Of a DNA stretch of 64,000 nucleotides, positions 58,996 to 64,000 are shown piece after piece. Each line of letters begins with the position of its first letter. Position 1 is the stretch's first letter. A program made the translations under genes and the position numbers. Source of the stretch: Allokutzneria sp. A3M-2-11 16. Lineage in GTDB: Bacteria; Actinomycetota; Actinomycetes; Mycobacteriales; Pseudonocardiaceae. The notes below the pieces were generated by a model. The model was not told where the DNA came from. It ran no database searches and was given only the letters and a program-made list of their open reading frames with translations. The stretch lies in the NCBI RefSeq assembly GCF_024213555.1, contig NZ_JANAVO010000001.1, positions 2,480,001 through 2,544,000 of the forward strand, in the 5' to 3' direction.

Positions 58996-61900
58996 CCATC
59001 GAGTTCCGCGTTCTCGGTGCGCTGGAGGTCGTCGTGGACGGCGAGATCCGGCCGGTGCAGGCGGCCAAGTTGCGCACCCTGCTCGCGGCGTTGCTGCTGC
59101 GCGCGCCGGAGCCGGTCAGCCCGGCCGAACTGATCGACATCATGTGGGGCGCGGAGCCGCCCGCCACCGCGCGCAACGCCCTGCACATCCACATGGGACG
59201 GTTGCGGCGGCTGCTCGGGGACGACGGCGTGATCACCACCGTCGCCGGTGGCTACGTGATCCGGCCGGACGAGGTGGACCTCGACCGCTTCCGCCGCCTT
59301 GCCGAGGCCGCCGGGCGGGCTGGTGAACCGGAAGAGGAGATCCGGTTGCTGCGCGAGGCCCTCGCGTTGTGGCGCGGCCAGGTGCTCTCTGACGTCGTCT
59401 CGGAATCATTGGACCGCAACGAGATCGCGTCGATCAACGACGAGCTGCTCGCGGCGCTGGAACACCGGGTGGACGCCGATCTGCGCCTGGGACGGCACCG
59501 CGAGGTGATCGCGGAGCTGCGCGCCCTGACCGCGGAACACCCGCTGCGGGAACGGTTCTGGGGCCAGCTGATGGTGGCGCTCTACCGTTGCGAGCGGCAG
59601 GCCGAGGCACTGGAGGCGTTCCGATTCGCCTCCGCGGTCCTGCGCAAGGAACTGGACGTCTCGCCCAGCCGCGAGCTTCGCGAGCTGCACCAGGCAATCC
59701 TGACCGGAAGCGCTGCTGTCGCCGCACCCGCCGTCGTGGTGGAGGCTCCGGCGAAGGTCGTTCCCCAACAGCTTCCGGCCGACATCTCTGGTTTCGTCGG
59801 CAGGCGCGAGCTGATCGAGCTGCTGGTGCACGAACGCCCGCGGCTGGCGGTGTTGTCCGGACCACCGGGAGTCGGGAAGACCGCCCTGTCCGTGCGGGTG
59901 GCGCACCAGCTGAAGCAACACTTTCCGGATGGGCAACTCTTTGCCAACATGCACGGCTACTCCTCGGGGACGGCGCCGTCGACCGGTCAGGTGCTCGCGC
60001 GTTTCCTCCGCGCGCTCGGCGTCGCGCCCGAGAAGGTGCCGCTGGAGGTTCCCGAACAGAGCGAGATGCTGCGCAACCAGCTCGCCGGTCGAAAAGTGCT
60101 GATGGTTCTGGACAACGTCGCGAACGCGGACCAGGTCCGCACGTTCCTGCCGGAGGGCAGCGACTGCACGGTGCTCGTCAGCAGCCGGGACACCCTGCGG
60201 GAGCTGGCCGCGGACGGTGCCGTCCTGGAGTCGCTCGACGTGCTCGCCGCGGATGAGGCGCAGAGCCTGCTCAGTGATCTCCTTGGTACGCAAAGGTTTG
60301 CCGATGACCGCAGCTCGGGGGAGGAGCTCGCGAGCTTGTGCGGCAACCTTCCGCTGGCGCTGCGGATCGCGGGCGCGAACCTGGCCGGGCAGAGCCGCAC
60401 AGCGCTGAGCGAGTACGTGCGGCAGCTGCGCGATGGTGACCGGCTCGCCGTGCTCGCGGTGGACGAGGACGAACAGGCCGCTGTCCGTGCGACTTTCGCG
60501 TTGTCCTACACGTCGTTGGACGCCGAGCTCCGCCGGTTCTTCCGCGCGCTGGCGTTGCAACCGGGGCCGGATCTGACCGTGCGCACCGCCGCGTCGCTGG
60601 CCGGTGTAGCCGTCGAGCACGCGGCCGATCTGTTGCACCGGTTGGTTTCGGCGAGCCTGGTGCACGAGCACGTGCCCGGCCGGTACCAGTTCCACGACCT
60701 CGTTCGGTTGTTCGCCCAGCAACAGTCCACAGTGGAGGATGCTGCCGCGGATCGTGCCGCGGCGCGGGAGCGGCTGTTCGTCTTCTACGTGGCCAGCAGT
60801 GCGGCAGCGGCGGGCAAGATCACCCCTGAGCTGTACTACCTACCGGAGTTCCAGGTTGCAGCGGGGACGATCAGCCTGGAGTTCACCGAACTGCTCGACG
60901 CGCACGCGTGGATGGAAGCCGAGCGCGCGAACCTGATGGCCGCGGTCGTGTTCGCCGCGGACCACGGGCCGCGATGGGCCGCGTGGCACGTGGCTGCCTA
61001 CCTGACGAGCTTCTTCCGGCACACCCGCGATGACGCCGACTGGCGGCTGGTCGCCGAGTTCGGGCTGCGCGCCGCCGTGGAAGAGAACGACACCCGCGGT
61101 CAAGCAGCCCAGATGCGCAGCCTCTCCATGCTGTACTGGTGCATGGGGGACAACGAGAAGTCGCTGGAGTACTCCACGCAGTCGCATTCCCTCTACCAGG
61201 AGATCGGCGACCGGCGCGGCCAGGCACAGGTGCTGAGCAACATGGGTGTCTCCAACGCCATGTCCGGAAACCAGACGGCGGCCGTATCGCTGCTGTCGCA
61301 GGCGTTGGCGATCGAGGACGAGCTCGGCGCGTCGCGCGGACTGGCCAACTGCATGCTCAACCTCGGCACGGTCTACGCCTACATCGGCCAGGTGGACCTC
61401 GCGGTCGCCACCTTCACCAAGTCCCGCGAGCTCGCCGCGGAACTGCGGGTGCGGCACGTCGAAGGCGTCGCCGGGCACAACCTCGCGATCCTCGACCGGG
61501 AGGCGGGCCGGTTCACCAAGGCGCTCGACGGGTTCGAGCGCACGCTCGCGGTCTGGCGGCAGGTCTCCTCCAGCCACGACGAAGCGGCGGTGCTCGACGA
61601 GATCGCGGTCACCGAGGTGCTGCTCGGCCGCTACGCCAGCGCGCTCACCAACGCCAACGCGGCGCTGCGGTTGTCGGCCGGGACCGGGAACCGGCTCAAG
61701 GAGGTCGAGGCGCTGAACACCATCGCCTCCGCCTACGTGCGGCTCGGCCAGCCGGAGCGCGCCCTGCCGGTGCAGGAGGAGGCGGTGCGCCTCGTCGGCG
61801 AGATCGGCTACGAGCACGGCACCGTGGACGCGCTGATCGGCCTCGCGGCGGTGCGGCGCGCGCTCGACGACGGCGCGGCGGCGGTGGAGTCCGGCCGGAA

Positions 61901-62198
61901 GGCGCTCGCCTGCGCGGTCGACAACGGCCTGCGGCTGTGCGAGCCGAGGGCGCTGACTTCCCTTGCGCAGAGCCATCTTCACGTTGGCGAGGCCGAGGAG
62001 GCGGTTGAACACGCCAACCGCGCCCTGCCCGTGCATCGCGAGACGCGCCAACGGGTCTGGGAGGCGTGGACGGTACAGGTACTGGGGTTGGCTTGTCGCG
62101 CCCTGGGAAACAACGTCGATGCTGTGGTACATCTGCGCGCCGCGCATGAGATGTTCGTCGAGATGGGGATGCCGGAGGCCAACTCGCTCTCGGTGTAG
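58992..62198 (+). CDS. AfsR-type SARP-NB-ARC-TPR regulator, third of four
   Basis: A 1068-residue paralogue with the same order: SARP domain (1-97), BTAD (to about 240), NB-ARC (GPPGVGKT at 290-297), FHDLVRLFAQQQ, and TPRs from about residue 680 (NMGVSNAMSGNQTAAVSLL, NLGTVYAYIGQVDLAVATF). It overlaps gene two by ATGA. The C-terminus ends MGMPEANSLSV, shorter than the VRxLL tail of genes one and two. One copy of the TCCACAGTGGA palindrome lies inside it. Confidence 0.94.
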   Translation: MTIEFRVLGALEVVVDGEIRPVQAAKLRTLLAALLLRAPEPVSPAELIDIMWGAEPPATARNALHIHMGRLRRLLGDDGVITTVAGGYVIRPDEVDLDRFRRLAEAAGRAGEPEEEIRLLREALALWRGQVLSDVVSESLDRNEIASINDELLAALEHRVDADLRLGRHREVIAELRALTAEHPLRERFWGQLMVALYRCERQAEALEAFRFASAVLRKELDVSPSRELRELHQAILTGSAAVAAPAVVVEAPAKVVPQQLPADISGFVGRRELIELLVHERPRLAVLSGPPGVGKTALSVRVAHQLKQHFPDGQLFANMHGYSSGTAPSTGQVLARFLRALGVAPEKVPLEVPEQSEMLRNQLAGRKVLMVLDNVANADQVRTFLPEGSDCTVLVSSRDTLRELAADGAVLESLDVLAADEAQSLLSDLLGTQRFADDRSSGEELASLCGNLPLALRIAGANLAGQSRTALSEYVRQLRDGDRLAVLAVDEDEQAAVRATFALSYTSLDAELRRFFRALALQPGPDLTVRTAASLAGVAVEHAADLLHRLVSASLVHEHVPGRYQFHDLVRLFAQQQSTVEDAAADRAAARERLFVFYVASSAAAAGKITPELYYLPEFQVAAGTISLEFTELLDAHAWMEAERANLMAAVVFAADHGPRWAAWHVAAYLTSFFRHTRDDADWRLVAEFGLRAAVEENDTRGQAAQMRSLSMLYWCMGDNEKSLEYSTQSHSLYQEIGDRRGQAQVLSNMGVSNAMSGNQTAAVSLLSQALAIEDELGASRGLANCMLNLGTVYAYIGQVDLAVATFTKSRELAAELRVRHVEGVAGHNLAILDREAGRFTKALDGFERTLAVWRQVSSSHDEAAVLDEIAVTEVLLGRYASALTNANAALRLSAGTGNRLKEVEALNTIASAYVRLGQPERALPVQEEAVRLVGEIGYEHGTVDALIGLAAVRRALDDGAAAVESGRKALACAVDNGLRLCEPRALTSLAQSHLHVGEAEEAVEHANRALPVHRETRQRVWEAWTVQVLGLACRALGNNVDAVVHLRAAHEMFVEMGMPEANSLSV

Positions 62199-62218
62199 TG
62201 GTGTTAGGGGGGACCGCG

Positions 62219-64000
62219 ATGCCGTCAGACGTGAGGGTCCCAGCCGTGAGGTTCACGGTGCTGGGGCCGCTCGAACTCGTGGTCGACGGCGCCCCGATTC
62301 CCGTGCAGGCGTCCAAACAACGCGTCGTGCTGGCGATGTTGTTGCTGCGGTCCGGCCGCGCGGTCTCGATCGACGACCTCATCGAGGCGCTGTGGGGGGA
62401 CAATCCGCCCGCCGAAGCCCGCAACGCCCTTCAGGTGCACGTGATGCGCCTGCGCCGGGTGATCGGCGGTGACCTGCTGCGCACAGTCCGCGGTGGTTAC
62501 GCGATGACCCTCGCGGCCGAACAGCTCGACCTGCTCCGCGCGCGTGATCTGGTCGATCGGGCGGCGCGGTGCCGCGAGGACGGCTCGGAGGAGTCCGAAC
62601 GCGCGTTGCTCGCCGAGGCGCTTCGCCTGTGGCGCGGCCCCCTTCTCGTCGAGGTCGAGTCGGAGTCCTTGCGGCGCAACGAGATCACCTCTGTGTTGGA
62701 GATGCTGCTTGGAGCGCTCGAACGACGGGTCGATCTCGATCTGGCGGCGGGGCGGCACCAGGAACTGATCGGCGAGCTGACGACGCTCACCACCGAACAC
62801 CCGCTGCGCGAACGGTTCTGGGCGCAGCTGATGCTCGCCCTCTACCGCTCCGGACAGCAGGCCGAGGCGCTCGCCGCGTATCGGAGGATCACCGCGCTGC
62901 TGCGGGCCGAACTCGGCGTCGGCGCGGGGACGAGCCTGCGCGAGCTGCACCAGGCGATCCTGGTCGGCAGCCACGACCTCGCCGAGTCACCGCCGCGGAC
63001 GGCACCGCGGGTGGTGCCCGCCCAGCTGCCGCCGGACCTCGCGGACTTCGTCGGCCGGGCGGACCGGATCGACCTGGTCGAGCGGACCCTGCTGCCCGCG
63101 GAGGGACAGCGTTCGGTTCCGGTCACGGTGATCTCCGGCTCGCCCGGAGTCGGCAAGACCGCGCTCGCCGTGCGCGTCGCACACCGGCTCAAGCGCGGCT
63201 TCCCGGATGGTCAGCTCTACGTCGATCTGCGCGGCTACGCCTCGGGCGAGCCGGTCACCACCGCTGACGTGCTGTCCAGATTCCTTCGTGCGCTCGGGGT
63301 TCGGCCGGAGCAGATCCCGGTGGACATCGACGAGCAGTCGGCGCTCTACCGTTCGGTCCTCTCCGGCAAGCGCGTGCTCGTGGTGCTCGACAACGCCAGC
63401 GCCGCGGACCAGGTTCGTGCGTTGCTGCCAGGAGATCCGGGTTGTTCGGTGTTGGTCACCGGGCGGAACGAGCTGCGCGGACTGGTGGTCGGGCACGGCG
63501 CGCGGACGCTGCGCCTTGAGCCGTTCGGCGTTGCGGAATCCGTTGCGCTGCTTGCTGCTCTGCTCGGATCAGCGAGCAGTGACGATCCGGCCGCGGTCGA
63601 GTTGGCGGAGCTGTGCGGGCACCTGCCGTTGGCACTGCGCATCGCCGGAGTCAACCTGGCGGGCCGCGCCAAGCCGGACCTGGCCGAGTACGTCACCGAA
63701 CTCAAGCAGGGCAATCGCCTTGCCGCGCTTGCGATTCCCGATGAGTCCTCGGCCGGGGTGCACGCGGTTTTCGGGTTGTCCTACAGCGCGCTCAAGGCGG
63801 AGGCGCGTCGCCTCTTCCGGCGCCTCGGTCTTGTGCCCGGCCCGGACTTCGACGGTCACACCGCGGCCGCGCTGCTCGACGCGGAGCCTGCCCGAGCGTC
63901 GGTGTTGCTGGAGCAGCTCGTGGCGGTGAACGTGCTCGCGGTGTGCGGCCCCAACCGCTACTACCTGCACGACCTCCTGCGGCTCTACGCCGAACAGCTG
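62219..64000 (+). CDS. AfsR-type SARP-NB-ARC regulator, fourth of four (cut by window end)
   Basis: Open from ATG at 62219 to the window edge, 594 codons, no stop. It begins MPSDVRVPAVRFTVLGPLEL, has a ten-residue N-terminal extension relative to the others, the SARP domain, BTAD (to about 250) and an NB-ARC core with GSPGVGKT (307-314) and VLVVLDNA, and reaches YYLHDLLRLYAEQL. The TPR part is outside the window. A 20-base gap, with AGGGGGG as ribosome binding site, separates it from gene three, so it is loosely coupled rather than overlapping. Confidence 0.93.
   Translation, partial: MPSDVRVPAVRFTVLGPLELVVDGAPIPVQASKQRVVLAMLLLRSGRAVSIDDLIEALWGDNPPAEARNALQVHVMRLRRVIGGDLLRTVRGGYAMTLAAEQLDLLRARDLVDRAARCREDGSEESERALLAEALRLWRGPLLVEVESESLRRNEITSVLEMLLGALERRVDLDLAAGRHQELIGELTTLTTEHPLRERFWAQLMLALYRSGQQAEALAAYRRITALLRAELGVGAGTSLRELHQAILVGSHDLAESPPRTAPRVVPAQLPPDLADFVGRADRIDLVERTLLPAEGQRSVPVTVISGSPGVGKTALAVRVAHRLKRGFPDGQLYVDLRGYASGEPVTTADVLSRFLRALGVRPEQIPVDIDEQSALYRSVLSGKRVLVVLDNASAADQVRALLPGDPGCSVLVTGRNELRGLVVGHGARTLRLEPFGVAESVALLAALLGSASSDDPAAVELAELCGHLPLALRIAGVNLAGRAKPDLAEYVTELKQGNRLAALAIPDESSAGVHAVFGLSYSALKAEARRLFRRLGLVPGPDFDGHTAAALLDAEPARASVLLEQLVAVNVLAVCGPNRYYLHDLLRLYAEQL

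Noticed and set aside
52703..64000. Reading the SARP array as part of a visible biosynthetic cluster
   Set aside because: No polyketide, peptide, terpene or tailoring enzyme genes are seen within the window, so a pathway link is only possible to the right of the edge.

Overview
The window is chromosomal DNA from a high-GC actinomycete. Gene order and content point to Pseudonocardiales or a close relative (inference from synteny, not a database search). Two blocks follow an order I recall from Mycobacterium tuberculosis. Positions 2.9-19.7 kb (thiD-thiC, def, a DUF3263 protein, a LytR_C protein, a Cdc48-like ATPase, pssA, psd, moeA, groEL) match the Rv0422c-Rv0440 neighbourhood. The XPB helicase, a helicase-associated-domain protein, a 61-residue protein, moaC, mog/moaE and rpfA match Rv0861c-Rv0867c, but here XPB and its usual neighbour are split by about 14 kb of other genes. 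No rRNA, tRNA, transposase, integrase or CRISPR array was seen.

Layout. 0-2.9 kb: a KAP-like membrane P-loop NTPase coupled to a truncated GNAT gene. 3-5.6 kb: thiCD under a TPP riboswitch. 5.6-16.6 kb: conserved housekeeping genes (deformylase, cell-wall-linked protein, Cdc48-like ATPase, phosphatidylethanolamine synthesis, M48 protease, moeA, AIM24 protein, cold-shock protein). 16.7-19.8 kb: a Ser/Thr kinase, then groEL behind two tandem CIRCE operators. 20.3-25.8 kb: cutC and a sugar ABC importer operon ending in a cytoplasmic GH20 hexosaminidase. 25.9-30.3 kb: PspC protein, CapA-like lipoprotein, menC and XPB helicase. 30.5-38.4 kb: an LppU-like protein, two tandem tripartite tricarboxylate transporter (TTT) operons and an orphan NMT1/SsuA-type lipoprotein. 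38.7-43.6 kb: a complete conservon (cvnABCD), followed by a convergent secreted Val/Gly-repeat protein. 44.7-51.3 kb: helicase-associated-domain protein, malic enzyme, moaC, a MoaB/Mog-MoaE fusion, and an Rpf-LysM protein behind a probable c-di-AMP riboswitch. 51.5-52.3 kb: a secreted phosphodiesterase-like protein. 52.7 kb to the right edge: four consecutive AfsR-type SARP-NB-ARC regulators, the last cut by the window end.

Most unusual features: the four-gene array of STAND regulators, whose first member has clearly lower GC than its neighbours; a 44-bp intergenic repeat family found as an inverted pair at 7.3 kb and three direct copies at 19.8-20.1 kb; a highly iterated palindrome (TCCACWGTGGA) across the window; and an exported protein built on a 22-residue Val/Gly/Lys repeat beside the conservon.
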